DNA of 64,000 nucleotides from Tretioscincus oriximinensis (lineage: Eukaryota; Chordata; Lepidosauria; Squamata; Gymnophthalmidae). Numbering within the stretch: the stretch's first letter is position 1; the number at the start of each line of letters is the position of its first letter. The stretch is from positions 986,478 to 1,050,477 of the forward strand of contig JAJVDF010000377.1 of the NCBI GenBank assembly GCA_022410635.1, read 5' to 3'. Positions 53,210 through 64,000 of this stretch are shown here, piece after piece. The position numbers and the translations under genes are program-made. The notes under the pieces were generated by a model that was not told where the DNA came from, ran no database searches, and was given only the letters and a program-made list of their open reading frames with translations.

Positions 53210-53400
53210 ATGACTATGAGAATGAATACCCAGGTGTTAGTTTCAGATTTGACGGGCAGATTTAAAGGCTAATAACAACGATTCGAGAGCAGGTGAAAGT
53301 TTCATCTCTTCCTTCTGCTCGAGATGTCCAGAAGCAACTGGNAAGCCATATGCTGGGCAGAACGCTGGACTGAATAGTCTGTGGCTGCCTGGTGTGGGAT
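53210..53400 (+). mobile_element. Degenerate CR1 3' fragment
   Basis: 'gaatgaatacccaggtgtta', 'caggtgaaagtttcatctct', 'cagaacgctggactgaatag'. A short L2/S1-type tail lies at 53155-53205 on the minus strand. Confidence 0.5.
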
Positions 53401-54034
53401 GGATCGCTGGACTATAGAGGGGATACTGGTTGTCAACAATAACAAATGACCAGTTTCTGGTTTCTTCCCTTCCNCTAGAATTTCTGTTTCTACTTTCATG
53501 GGTCTTAGTTGTACTTCTGCCTGCTTTTCTATGCTGTTTTTTTCCACAATGACAAGTGCTTGTTATAAGATGCCCAGCAGCTTCAAAAAGTAGCAGGACG
53601 GTAACAGCAGCTACCTGAGGAGGGTAAGATGGAGCTGTTGTTGTGCTGGTGCCAAGGCCTGCTTTCTAGGAAGTCTGAGCAGTGGGGAGCCTCTTCCGCC
53701 CAGTCTGCGTGGGGCCCTGCCCTATGGATTACAGCTCCCGGCTTGTACTGTAGCTCACCCTGGGAGGGAGGAGGCCTCCTTAGCCAATCAGAGCCCAGTA
53801 CCACCCACCAGAACTTTTTCTCATGTTCTTAAATGCATCTATTTAGGAGCAAACTGTTGAACTGACTGCTGAAACTGAAGCCTCCTGTTTTGCCATATCT
53901 GTTGTTTTCTATATATTTAGCAGTGTATCAACTATTGTTTTAATCCGCAGTATTGGGGAAGGAACAACTTATAAATTCAACAAAATATAAACAGTCAATC
54001 AAACCACTTGACTCAGTATATTTTAAATCTAATC

Positions 54035-54215
54035 ATCATCATCATCTGATTTTTATACCTTATAATTCTCACCCAAAGGGACTCAGAGCGGTTTACAAGG
54101 TTATGTAAGGCTTACATCTATTCTATCTTCNCCGCCACATTATGGAGGTACCTTTTAATCTACTTGCAATTGTCTTTGCTTTTGNACAGCTGGGTTGGCT
54201 GAAACTGAGGCCAGT
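54035..54215 (-). mobile_element. Old SINE S2
   Basis: Minus strand with complements of 'cgctctgagtccctttgggt', 'cttgtaaacc', 'agccaacccagctg'. Strongly diverged, head absent. Confidence 0.55.
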
Positions 54216-54468
54216 AGTGGGCTCTGACACATGGGCCTTAAATGTGATATTTCAACAGAGATACCGTGTTTAAGGCCCGTGCGTCGGCCGTGACTCTATA
54301 CTTGAGCAAAACGTATCTGTGAATCAAGCTTGGGTGCTGCCAGTCATGCCCAGTTGAATTTAAAATGCCAGTTAAAATCTATTTACCCCTTCGCTTCAGA
54401 GAAGTCAATATAGACTTGAATCTTAATTAAATTCCCAGGGAGAAATCTTTTAAAAATCACAAGTCCAT

Positions 54469-54483
54469 CCAATAGGGGGCAGT
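54469..54483 (+). promoter_or_regulatory. CTCF-like motif, intergenic
   Basis: CCAATAGGGGGCAGT fits CCASYAGRKGGCRSY at 14 of 15 places. Surrounding 54220-55190 holds no element I recognise. Confidence 0.35.
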
Positions 54484-55194
54484 GTTACACAATGACAAAA
54501 TTTAGTTTANTACGGCAATATCTCTTACGGTATTTTAAAACTTATATAGTGTAACAAGTAGACTCTTTGCAAGTGCAACAAGCAGATTTTTGCAAAAGTT
54601 GAACTTGTTTGCAGAGAGACTTTAGAGTCCCGGGTGCTGCTTTTTGACAGAATCACGAGGTTTCATCTTATGTAGCCAGGATTCTTGAACACGAGGTTTC
54701 TTGGGTGTGGAGTTTAATCTTGTTCATGGCACAGGCCAAACTCAAGATCTGGTTCCACTGTTTGTTCTGCTACAAACCAGAGTTACGCTTAGTATACGCG
54801 TGGGATTTCTTGTCCTCGTCTTGCAAACATTGCCTTTCTCTTTCTAATCCTCCAGATTAGTCTATTGATGAACAAGCAAAGATGGCTTTGATCTGTTTGC
54901 ACTGGGAGCAGGCAAAATTAGGGAGAGGCAGCTCAAACAACAGAAGAGCGTGAATTTTAGTTTAAGTGATTTGACGCTCACTGCTAGGAGTATTTTCACA
55001 CTTTTGCCTTGGGGAATGTTAAGTGATCAATAGGAATAATTGCCCTATATGCTCTATAACCATACCTGGGTTGCAGAACTTTAAACCCTAGTCTGCTCTT
55101 AACTCCATGCAAGTGGTTTTTAAAGATGTCCTGACTCTGTCTTCAACCTGGAGGTGATACCTAGAGATCTATTCTATGAATAAAAATGTATACA

Positions 55195-55870
55195 TAAGAA
55201 GAATCCTGCTGATTGGAGCCACATTCAGCCTTCTGGCTCATCCAGCTGCTTCTCAGGCAGAAGTCAAAACTTTCACCAACTCTTGACTTGTTGCAAATGG
55301 CGTTTTCAGGAATTCAGTTTGTTGTTCCATCCTGGAGGCAGTATCAAAACATCCATCCTACTCTTGGCTTCCACGAATTTGTCTAATCCTTTCTTAAAGC
55401 TATCTAGGCTACCTACCAGCACCTCTTCTGAAAGTAAAATCCACAGACTATATGACCCCCAGGGTTAAGACAAAAACTTTCCTTTATCTGCCTGAACTCT
55501 TCTGCCCATCTGCTTCAAAGGGAAAATAATTTTGAGATTGATAAGGGGGGATAAACNATCAATCACACGCATGATCACACACACAAATGCACACGCGCAC
55601 ACTTGCTTTACAAGCAGCACAATAAGGCAAACCCTTCACTAGGTTCTTCCAACCTGGAAGTGGTATCCATTGATACATCTGGCCATCATAAATTGTTCTA
55701 TTTCTATAATAGCACAAGAGAAGCCCTGGTGAATTGGGGCACAGAATCTAGAATCTAGTATTTTGTCTCATCTTGCGGCCTTCTTACACTTGCTTCTTGG
55801 CATCTCAACCAGAAAGAAAAGGCAAAACNTTCACCCTCTCTCTCTCTAAATGCAAATGACCTTCTGAATA
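55195..55870 (-). mobile_element. Two CR1 LINE 3' fragments
   Basis: Minus-strand CR1 ends at 55195-55545 (complements of 'tccatcctggaggcagtatc', 'tctatctaggctacctacc') and 55620-55870 (older). A CA-rich simple repeat (55558-55600) lies between. Confidence 0.65.
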
Positions 55871-55876
55871 ACCCAG

Positions 55877-56105
55877 ATAAAGTCTAGCAAAGGAGCCAGC
55901 AGCACTTTGAGACTAATGTGAGAAAAGTGGGTGGCATAAACTTTCGTAGACACGTCTACTTCTTCAGAAGTAGTATTTCTTCTGAAGAAGAAGTAGACGT
56001 GTCTACAAAAGCTTACGCCACCCACTTTTCTCAAGTTAGTCTCAAAGTGCTGCTAGCTCCTTTGCTGGGCTTTCTACTAGACTAACACNGCTATTTCTCT
56101 GAAAT
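55877..56105. repeat. Family-H long inverted repeat, ~95-nt arms
   Basis: 55879-56073 is a near-palindrome centred at about 55,975. The left arm carries the reverse-strand H sequence and the right arm the forward one, joined at 'cttcagaagtagtatttctt'. Arms differ by a few bases and a 3-base insertion. The forward tail 'ctatttctctgaaattg' follows to 56105. Confidence 0.9.
55937..55967 (-). ncRNA. Hammerhead-ribozyme-like core (degenerate)
   Basis: Minus strand: CTGAAGA (55967-55961), A, GTAGA-CGTG-TCTAC, GAAA (55945-55942), then G-TTTATGCC. In the facing right-arm copy (from 55982) GAAA has become AAAA, so only the left-arm core is intact. Confidence 0.35.
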
Positions 56106-56111
56106 TGACTT

Positions 56112-56256
56112 CTAGCTAAAGTCCGGGTTTTATGGATCTAGAAGAGAGAATTTTTCATCAAGTGCAGCACCTGTGATGGAAATCACTTTTTCAGACACAT
56201 CAAAGGTGCAAAGTTTTGTCCTGGTGTTTAGGTGGTAGCTCTACTTTGAGGTCTTT
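56112..56256. mobile_element. hAT-like MITE, TAGGGTTGCC family, decayed
   Basis: Contains 'ggttttatggatctagaaga', 'gtgcagcacctgtgatgg', 'actttttcagacacat', 'aaaggtgcaaagttttgtcc', as in the copy at 8150-8332. Confidence 0.45.
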
Positions 56257-56259
56257 CCA

Positions 56260-58235
56260 ACCTAGATGCAGTGTCTTGGCATCCATTCTAATACATACTT
56301 AAGAGTTGACATTAGAAACAGCTCTCTGCTATTTCACTGTATGTTCTGCTTGTCTGAGTTAGTGAGGTTGAATGAAAATAGTGAACTACCCTATAAAGTG
56401 GTGCCCCTCACCTTGGCTCAGCATTAGTAAATCAGGCAGCACTCAAAGCTTGGCGAGCAGGAACATGTCTGCCTTGATCCTTTGTCATTTGCAATCCTGC
56501 TATTAGGGACAAAAGACTGCGTCGAACTGGCTCCTTGGTGGATAACAGGCTTTTAACAGGACGTGTCATTCTGCCAGATTCCTGACTGCATAACAACCTT
56601 GGACATGCTGCTACAAAGTCATTGAGCAATACCAGTGGTTGCTTAAAGGAGGCAATGAANCGCTCCAGTACCAAGGATGTGCACTGTTGCTAATGAAAGT
56701 AGCTNCCTGAAGCCTTGGGTCAAGGCCAATGGCAGACAAATGGGGGGCACCCATTGGATGACAGTGTAGCGCAGCGGAAAGGAGGGAGCACATAGGGATG
56801 ACAGCACATGCATGGTAACTGCCAAACCCAATGCTCTCGTACACCAAGTACCAATTATCTGCCTAAACCATACTGGAATTCACTATCAGCTAAAATACTA
56901 GGGCTGCTTGTGTATGCGCAAAGTGTTATGGACTCACCATAGCTTTCAAAACGCAGGTAAACCCCAGAGTGGGCCCAACTTCAGCAGGGGTCCACTTGCC
57001 ATCAGGAAGATGGTACCATAGCCAGTCCACCCCTGACCAACAGCAGGCCATAAACCCCCAACTATCTTTGTAGGGCACCCTATGGGCTCTTGCAAGCTAT
57101 CACTGTGCAAGTTCTAACTTTTCANGCCAGCTTCCTGAGATCATTCAATTACAAAGGCCAAAATTTGCTAAGCCCGTGGCTGACTTGGGCTGGAGTCAAA
57201 CATGTCCGTCAAGTCTTGAAGAACTGAAGCAAATGTGTGGTTCCCCTCCCCAGTCCTTAACAAGAAACTTTCTCCTTCCTAGTCCTTCCTGCACTTCCAT
57301 AGAAAATATTTCAGAAATGAAGAACGCATCAGCAAAGGGAATAGCAATTTTCTTTTCATACCAAACCAAAGGTGGGTTTTCTTTCTGTCAAAAGAAACAC
57401 CTTGCCATTTTGTGAATAGGTTCTTTCACTCTGAAAGTGGACTGAAGCTGAATTAAAACTTACATTTGACCTTCAGCCTGAGTTCAATGCCTGATATCTC
57501 TAACTAAAAGAACAGCAAAGCAGGCAATATCCCAAATCAGCCAACACAATGGTTTGCCAATCAGAGCAGACATTAGCCTAGCACAGTCTTGTTTTACTTT
57601 ATTTCCTTGTTTGTGTTGGCCACTCTAGTCTCCTCAGGGAAGAAGGATGGAGTAGAGGTGGTTTTAAATAAATTACTCAATCAATANCCGTGAGTCAGAG
57701 GCGCTTTTCCACTACTAGCAACTAAATTTTGACTGNCTTTCCGAAGAATGTGACCTTGTGAATCGTGTTAGAAAATGGAATCAAAGGATGAATCTTGGGC
57801 CGTATCTTGGAATAGGGATCTGCCAGCCACATGCTAGCATAGAATATGACAAGCCCCGAATGAGATCTGCCATAGTCTACACTTGCACTTGAATAGCCAA
57901 GCCCTATTAGTAGATATAGCCCAGAAGGCTGATATTTATATTGTTGATGCTGCTTTCTTTGTTCTGCATTTATTTCTGTGTAAGATTAATTATAATGTAG
58001 CATATTGCCCTAAAAATAAACATTAAAACAATATGACCTTGAGCCAATCCTGTTTCTCCCCATGTTTAATGTATTAAAAATGCATTGCAAGTGTGAAGCA
58101 TTAAGCACAATGACATGAACCTATAAATGTACTGTGAAAGATTAATAAAAGTGCACTCTGGCTCCAGACTGAAGGATATGTTTTTCCAGTAACATGGTGC
58201 GAAATCTAAAGAAGGAGAAGCACAGACAGAACACA
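56260..58235. other. Intergenic stretch, mostly unclassified
   Basis: 57795-57910 is a fragment of the 'acttggccttattc' MITE family. Elsewhere I see no gene, splice-site-bordered conserved block or known repeat. Confidence 0.35.
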
Positions 58236-58239
58236 TGGG

Positions 58240-58368
58240 TCTGATTTACACTTGGCCTTATTCTGATCCAGAATGAATTTCTTACAGGCTTGCTGTCCAC
58301 AAACCACTCCAGGCTAGCACAGGTCCTTGTATGGGCACAGAATCAGGCCAAGTGCGAATTTCTAGTGT
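58240..58368. mobile_element. MITE of the 'ACTTGGCCTTATTC' family
   Basis: Left end 'gatttacacttggccttatt', right end 'aatcaggccaagtgcgaat', inverted repeats as at 1690-1862. Inside 'ttgctgtccacaaaccact'. A short S2 tail (plus strand) follows at 58390-58470. Confidence 0.55.
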
Positions 58369-58681
58369 TGTGACAAGAAGAAGGTTATGGAAGCCACTGA
58401 GTCCCTCTGGGTTGAGAAAAGTGGGGTATAAAAACTAACTGCTCTTGCTCCTCCTACCCCTTCTGCCAAACCAAGACACAATCTATGTAAAACTGAGATG
58501 CTAGTGGTAGCTGGTCCAGGTTTCTAAGCCGGTATCCTGGTTTTAGATAGATCTGTCTTCCTCAAAGACTAGGCTTGGACTTTGGAAATACCAGTGATAT
58601 AGTTTAATCACTGGAATTCCAGTGGCATAGAGTGCCTTCAACTACCACAGGCTGGTAGCTCAACTGCTGCCATATCTGATG

Positions 58682-58827
58682 ATAGTCCAGCAAAGGAGCT
58701 AGCAGCACTTTGAGACTAACTTGAGAAAAGTGGCTTATGCCACCCACTTTTCTCAAGTTAGTCTCAAAGTGCTGCTAGCTCCTTTGCTGGACTTTCTACT
58801 AGACTAACACGGCTATTTCTCTGAAAA
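58682..58827. repeat. Family-H perfect inverted repeat, 50-nt arms, 10-nt loop
   Basis: Arms 58684-58733 and 58744-58793 are perfectly complementary over 50 bases around a 10-base centre ('cttatgccac'). The hammerhead-like core is deleted from the centre. The forward tail 'acggctatttctctgaaa' follows on the right only. Confidence 0.95.
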
Positions 58828-59589
58828 TATCTGATGATAGTAACTTGAAATTGGCTGGCCTGGTCACAACCAGTGTGGTCTCCTCCTCCTTTTCTCTATC
58901 TGTTTAAACAAGGGACCATGGTATATTTTGGAACACCATCTCCCCCATATACAACCCAGTCTTGGTTCTTAGAAAACAGATAGATGGTAACCACAGATGC
59001 TGGCTAGGGGCACAGGCTAGCCGGAGCAATGCCCTGGGTCCCCAGAGGCTCCACTGTTTGTAAAATAAAAAAATAATTTTTTGATTTTTCAAGCTACTGG
59101 GGGCCCATTTTGTTTTCTGCCCGGGGGCCCTGAGAGCCTAGCTACACCACTGATTCTGGCTTACCATTTTTGTAATTCATTTCCCAGAAAAGATTACCCT
59201 AATACCTTTTTTGATCTCCTTCAGGTGCCAGTTAAAAATGGATCTCTTCACAAGCACTTATGCTGATACTCTTAAAGTTTACAGTTCTTAATATTTTTTT
59301 CTAATGTTTTTCATACTGAACATTTTGTGTGTGCCTTATTTCTATTAACAAACATAGATAAAAACAGATGAAAGGCCAAAGAATAATGAGCATTTTGGAC
59401 ATGAACTCCAGGAAATAATGATGGAGTTCATGTGTTGTGGTCCATGAAATTAAGAGGATGTGACCAATTAATTTAACAATCCCAAGAAATTCTAGCAAAT
59501 GATTTTCATAACATCTTAAGAGCTTAATAAGAAAAATTGGTAGTATGAGCTTTGGGGTTGGCAGTAGACTTTTTTTTTCAATTTTCAGT

Positions 59590-60440
59590 CAAATACATTT
59601 TGTATGTTTGCATTTCTATACCATTCTACTTCTATTCCCAAATGTCTCAGGACGGTTAACAATAAATACAGAACTAACATTTTAAAACTACAACACCTGA
59701 AAATAAACAGGAAGTGAGAGCTGGTTTTTTCAGTCAAAGACCAAAGTCAGACATACACTTTTAACCCTTTTTCAGTGTCCTGAACAACTGGACGTAACCA
59801 GATTTTTTTCTTTCTTTCTTGAGTCAGTTCTTCAAGAATTAATTAAAAATATGTATATCTGACTCTGGTCTATTTTTTATCTACTATTTTAAATAAAAGC
59901 CTTGGACACCTTTGCTTTTAAATTCATTTCAGTTCATCCAATCTCGAAGAATGAGCTTAATCCATTTTTTTCTGGACAGAATTCCATTATTTGGTACTGA
60001 AGGTGAACTAAGGATGATTTAAAGTAAAGGTGGGACCTTGGTGCCTCAGAAGCAAAAATAACATAGATGTGGTATTTACGTGGCACTTATTTATTCCTGA
60101 ATTTCTCAGTTTAACAGGTCTTGTTCAAACGTTTAGAGTATATTCTGAATGTTGTCATTTCGTCAGCTCTTGATAAGCAAGATTTGTCTCCTGGCATCTC
60201 AAGGGAGAGACTATTTCATAGTCTGGGGATCACCTCTGAGAAGATCCTGACCCAGGTTTCTACTCTCTTTGCTACTGAAAGTGATTCTACAACTAGGAGA
60301 TTGTACCCTCCTGCATTTTGAAATTTTATCTAGGAAAGCTGACACAGGAGCTTTTCTACTACTTTTCCTAAGGTGCTATGAGACCCTCTTGTTAAAAATT
60401 CTGGTCCAGACTAATACAACCAGTTCTTTGAAGTCTACAA
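59590..60440. mobile_element. L2 3' fragments and a family-H tail
   Basis: 59600-59760 and 60075-60330 carry L2 3' UTR landmarks on the minus strand ('gaccaaagtcagacatacac', 'agactatttcatagtctggg', 'atcctgacccaggtttctac'). 60355-60440 reads 'aaggtgctatgagaccctct', 'gactaatacaacc', a family-H tail. 58830-59590 and 60440-60900 show nothing I recognise. Confidence 0.45.
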
Positions 60441-60944
60441 CTCAGTCGAAAGCTTGGTAAAATGCTCCAGCAAGGTGCCTGTATGTGTGTGCCTTATTTC
60501 TAATGCTCCAGCAAGGTGCCTGTATGGATCCCTCCCACTACAGGGCCACATCATGACTCAGCTGCAATGCCATCCAAACTTTGCGCTTACGAAATCTTCT
60601 TTTGCAGGAGTGCCACCTGTTTCCAGAACTTTTGTATCAGAACAAATTCTGTGCAGAAGATTTCTAGAGGCGCTGTAATGTGTCTGGACCTACTCAAAGC
60701 ACACAGCCTTGCACTGAATTAATCGAATGCGGAATGTGAAGGAGCGCATAGTGCGGGTGGCTGATTCCTTGGCAAGGGAACCTCTTCAATGCAGAGGAGG
60801 GCCTGGTTGCCTCCTTGCCCTTGCTGCATTGCACTCTGGAGCGGCTGATGGGCTCCAGCTTGCCAGCCAGCCAGCCAGCAGGGGAAGGGCCAGGCAGGGC
60901 TGGAGGGTGGTGCAGTGAAGCCAGGGCGAAGCCCCTTGAGCACG

Positions 60945-61400
60945 AGGGAAGGAGAAGCAGAGGAGGGAGCGGGAGAAATGGAGGGGAGAGAAGAAGGAAA
61001 AGGGGACCAGAAGAAGAGAAATGAAATCAGGAGTGAGAGAGAAACAGGAAAGGAAACGAGTATCAAGGAGGAAGAGAAGGGAGAGGCTGGAAGGAGGGAA
61101 GAAGAGAGAGGAAGAAAGAAGGAGAGAGAGAAAGGGAAATACTGAAAAAGTAAAGGACGTGGAAGGGAGAGGAAAAGGGAGAATGAAAGAGGGAAAGAAA
61201 GAAAGAAAGGAAGGAAGGAAGGAGAGATAAAAGCGAGGGAGAGGAAAGGAAAGACAGAGGGGGACAGAGAGGCTGAAGAAGAGGGGGAGCAAGTGAGGGA
61301 AAGAGGAGGCAGGAGGGAGGGGGAGAAAGGGCCAGGGGAGGCTATAGAGGGGGGGGCAGAGGGAGGGCAGGTGGTGGGGGCAGGAGCAAGAGGGCGAGGG
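60945..61400 (+). repeat. ~450-bp polypurine tract upstream of CAMK1D
   Basis: Nearly all G and A on the plus strand, with sub-runs of (GAAA)n and (GGAA)n at 61190-61225. It continues into a G-rich part (61330-61400, G-run clusters). A further purine block flanks the gap (62195-62332, 62485-62530). Large frames on either strand here are low-complexity artefacts. Confidence 0.85.
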
Positions 61401-61984
61401 GTGAGGCGCCCCTCAGGGTGGGGGTCTTCGCCTTGCCCCTCCAAGTTACCCCCTATGCATTCCCCAGGAGGAGGCCCGGGCGTGGGGCGGGATGCGCGCC
61501 TGCTTGCCGCCCACGGCCCTTTCACCCACCCTGGGCGTCCTTTTGGCGCAGTGCGAAGCCGCCTTCCCCTCCGACGGCGCCTGGAGGAAGCCCAAGGCGG
61601 CGGCGGCGGCGCAGCAGCAGCAGTAGCAGCAGCAGAAGGGAGCGGGCAGAATCCGGCCGGCGCAGAAGCAACAGCCGCCCGCCCGCCTCTCCCTGGGTCC
61701 CTGTCAGTCAGGCGGCGGCGGGGTCGGACCGTCTCCCTCCCGCAGCAGCCCCTCCCCGCTGCGCTCCCTCCGCCCTCCGCCCCCCGATTTCCATAACAAC
61801 CTGCCGCGCGGCGACAGCTGCAGCGGCGGCGCTGAGTCCGTGAAGTCAAGGCGCGCGCCCCTTCCCTGCCTGCCTTCCCGCCCTCTGCCTCTCGCCTCCA
61901 GCAGCCCCGGGCGCGTAGAGCGGCAGCCAAGCCCGGCTCCGAGGCGAGAAACTGTGCCGGGCAAGCGCAGCAGCAGCAGCAGCC

Positions 61985-61999
61985 GACGCCCCCTGCTGG
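61985..61999 (-). promoter_or_regulatory. CTCF-like motif in CAMK1D CpG island
   Basis: The minus strand reads CCAGCAGGGGGCGTC, containing the strong core CCAGCAGGGGGCG (14 of 15 against CCASYAGRKGGCRSY). A second, weaker match (CCGACAGAGGGCGCT) is at 62125-62139 on the plus strand. Confidence 0.45.
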
Positions 62000-62332
62000 A
62001 AGAGCTGAAGCTGACACNGCCGGGGCTCCCCTGCCTTGCCTTGCTCCGACTGGGATCTAGGAGAAGGAGGCGGAGCGACCGAAGCGGCGCCCGTCTCCGC
62101 ACGCTGCTGCTCCACTTCGCTCCTCCGACAGAGGGCGCTGCCTCGCTTCGCTCCCCCAGCGCAGCTGCCCGCCAAGGATTGCAGTGCGGAAAGAAGAGGA
62201 AGGGGAGCTGAGGAAAGGAGAGGGAAAGAAGGGGAAAGGAAGAAAAGAGGGCGAGAGGAAAGGAAGGAGTGAAGGAAGGAGGGAAAGAAGAAAGGGAGGG
62301 CGAGGGAGGGGGGCTGGAAAGGAGGGAAGGGG

Positions 62333-62484
62333 NNNNNNNNNNNNNNNNNNNNNNNNNNNNNNNNNNNNNNNNNNNNNNNNNNNNNNNNNNNNNNNNNNNN
62401 NNNNNNNNNNNNNNNNNNNNNNNNNNNNNNNNNNNNNNNNNNNNNNNNNNNNNNNNNNNNNNNNNNNNNNNNNNNNNNNNNNNN
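62333..62484. other. Assembly gap (152 N)
   Basis: Run of N between two purine-rich blocks; the true length is unknown. Part of the CAMK1D 5' UTR may be missing. Confidence 0.99.
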
Positions 62485-62501
62485 AGGAAGGAAGCAGCTA
62501 A

Positions 62502-62774
<273 letters not shown>

Positions 62775-62777
62775 TGA

Positions 62778-62780
<3 letters not shown>

Positions 62781-62827
<47 letters not shown>
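62781..62827 (+). repeat. 47-base poly-C run next to the CAMK1D exon 1 donor
   Basis: An uninterrupted homopolymer starting eight bases into the intron. Length as assembled; such runs are often mis-sized. Confidence 0.9.
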
Positions 62828-62929
62828 AGCCCCAGCCCCATCGTCCAAGTGGGGGAGCGGGGAGCTCTGTGTGCCCCCGTCCATGAATCCACCCAATCAC
62901 CTATGACTACCCACCCACCTTCCTACACC

Positions 62930-63070
62930 ACCAACCTACCTACCTACTTACCTACCTACCTACATTTCTATATATCCATCCACCCCTCTGTTCGTCTGTT
63001 CATCCCTCTGTCTGTGAACTCGTCTATTCATTCATCAACTCATCTGTCTGTCCGTCCGTCCGTTCCCCTG
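62930..63070 (+). repeat. Tetranucleotide simple repeats (CTAC)n and (CTGT/CCGT)n
   Basis: Imperfect tetranucleotide runs: 'acctacctacctactta' near 62935-62965, then 'tctgtctgtccgtccgtcc' near 63044-63062. Confidence 0.85.
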
Positions 63071-64000
63071 TCCGTTCATCCGTTCACTCAGCGCCCCACC
63101 GGTCCACGAGGATGTTCTTGAGGGGGAGAAGAGGATGGAAAGGGCTGGGGGTCAGCAGGCAGCTCTTTCTAGTCAGCCCTGCTCGGTCCAGTGAGCCTGG
63201 CCAGTGCAAAAGTGTGAAAAGAGAGATAGAAAGGCATGGATGTGTTCCGATGATGGGTCTGTGGGCAAAGAGTACATTGTAAGTTTGCTGGTATGTTTCC
63301 CCCCCCCCCTATAGAAGCTGCTCCCCCCCTCCCTATAGAATCTGCTCCCCCTCCCCATAGAAGCTGCTCCCCCCTCCCCATAGAAGCTGCTCCCCACCTT
63401 GACCCTTAGGAGGGGAGAACCTTCCAATTGAGAAGGGCAAGGCTCTGTCACTCCAGCCGCCCTCACATTGTAGGGCTAGCTAAAGTGTAGTTACTCTCCC
63501 CTTCCCATTGGGTAACTACACATCATCCTATATGAGTGACACACTCTTCCTTTCTCATAAAGGAAAAAATGCTTTGTGCACAGAGAATTCAGGGACATCA
63601 CTGCCTTAGCCTCATAGCTCCCTAGAGACTAAGGTGTATAATAGAAGTTATTCAGAGGTTACACACCCTGCAAGATGAGAGTCCCTGTCCTTAAGGCACA
63701 TGGGAAAACACCATCTTCTCAGAATTACAAGATTATACGACTTGGTTGCCCAGTAATGTGCTCTGTGGAAAGGTGACCCCAGAATTTGAGTGTTTCCCTT
63801 CTTCCCCCAGTGCGTTGTTGCAATGCGGACATCAGTCACAAGATAGAGACGGATGTTTGATATCTGGCACATGAGTGTACAAACGATGTACATAGGGAAC
63901 AGTTTTAAAAGAGGGTTTTACGTTTGGGTGTTGCTAGATGTTTTGCTCCTTTTCGAGGCTGTGATGTTGGAGTTTAACAAATATAATTGTGTGCCTGGTG

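Noticed and set aside
60719..62017. 432-codon minus-strand frame
   Set aside because: Antisense to the purine-rich and GC-rich CAMK1D 5' region; low-complexity Ser/Pro/Leu/Phe composition and no recognisable domain.
63169..63466. Gly-rich minus-strand frames
   Set aside because: Read through the repeated 'ctcccc.atagaagctgct' satellite-like text in CAMK1D intron 1.

Overview
The window is vertebrate genomic DNA, almost certainly from a squamate reptile or close relative. It has large introns, dense CR1 and L2 LINE debris, two tRNA-derived SINE families, hAT-type DNA transposons (one a SPIN element), a decayed DIRS-like retrotransposon and solo LTRs. Scattered single Ns and one 152-base N run mark a draft assembly. 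Gene order matches the amniote NUDT5 - CDC123 - CAMK1D neighbourhood. I cannot name the species.

Layout. About 1-2,240: the 5' end of NUDT5 on the minus strand (one coding exon, 2135-2197; later exons lie left of the window). About 4,950-6,200: a CpG-containing promoter region between divergent NUDT5 and CDC123, with one TCTCGCGAGA palindrome and a dense CCAAT-box cluster. 8,501-about 38,805: CDC123 on the plus strand, rebuilt here as 13 coding exons with consistent splice sites and phases, giving a 341-residue protein. Its 10.8-kb ninth intron holds a CR1 LINE and a DIRS-like element. About 38.8-60.7 kb: an intergenic stretch with no gene I can support, filled with CR1, L2, SINEs, LTRs, a SPIN insertion inside an old tandem array, and three long inverted repeats. 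About 60.9-62.8 kb: purine-rich then GC-rich CAMK1D promoter/5' UTR with a gap. 62,682-62,773: the first coding exon of CAMK1D, followed by intron 1 to the window end.

The genes are not a functional unit. NUDT5 hydrolyses ADP-sugars, CDC123 is an ATP-grasp chaperone for assembly of translation factor eIF2, and CAMK1D is a calcium/calmodulin-dependent kinase. NUDT5 and CDC123 are head to head and probably share regulatory DNA.

The most interesting material is in the repeats. One interspersed family forms long perfect or near-perfect inverted repeats, and several copies carry a hammerhead-ribozyme-like core. A SPIN transposon has a near-perfect 8-bp target duplication. A tRNA-derived SINE shares its 3' tail with the local L2-like LINE. 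A hAT MITE sits inside a SINE. Two distant loci share the same CR1-SINE junction.
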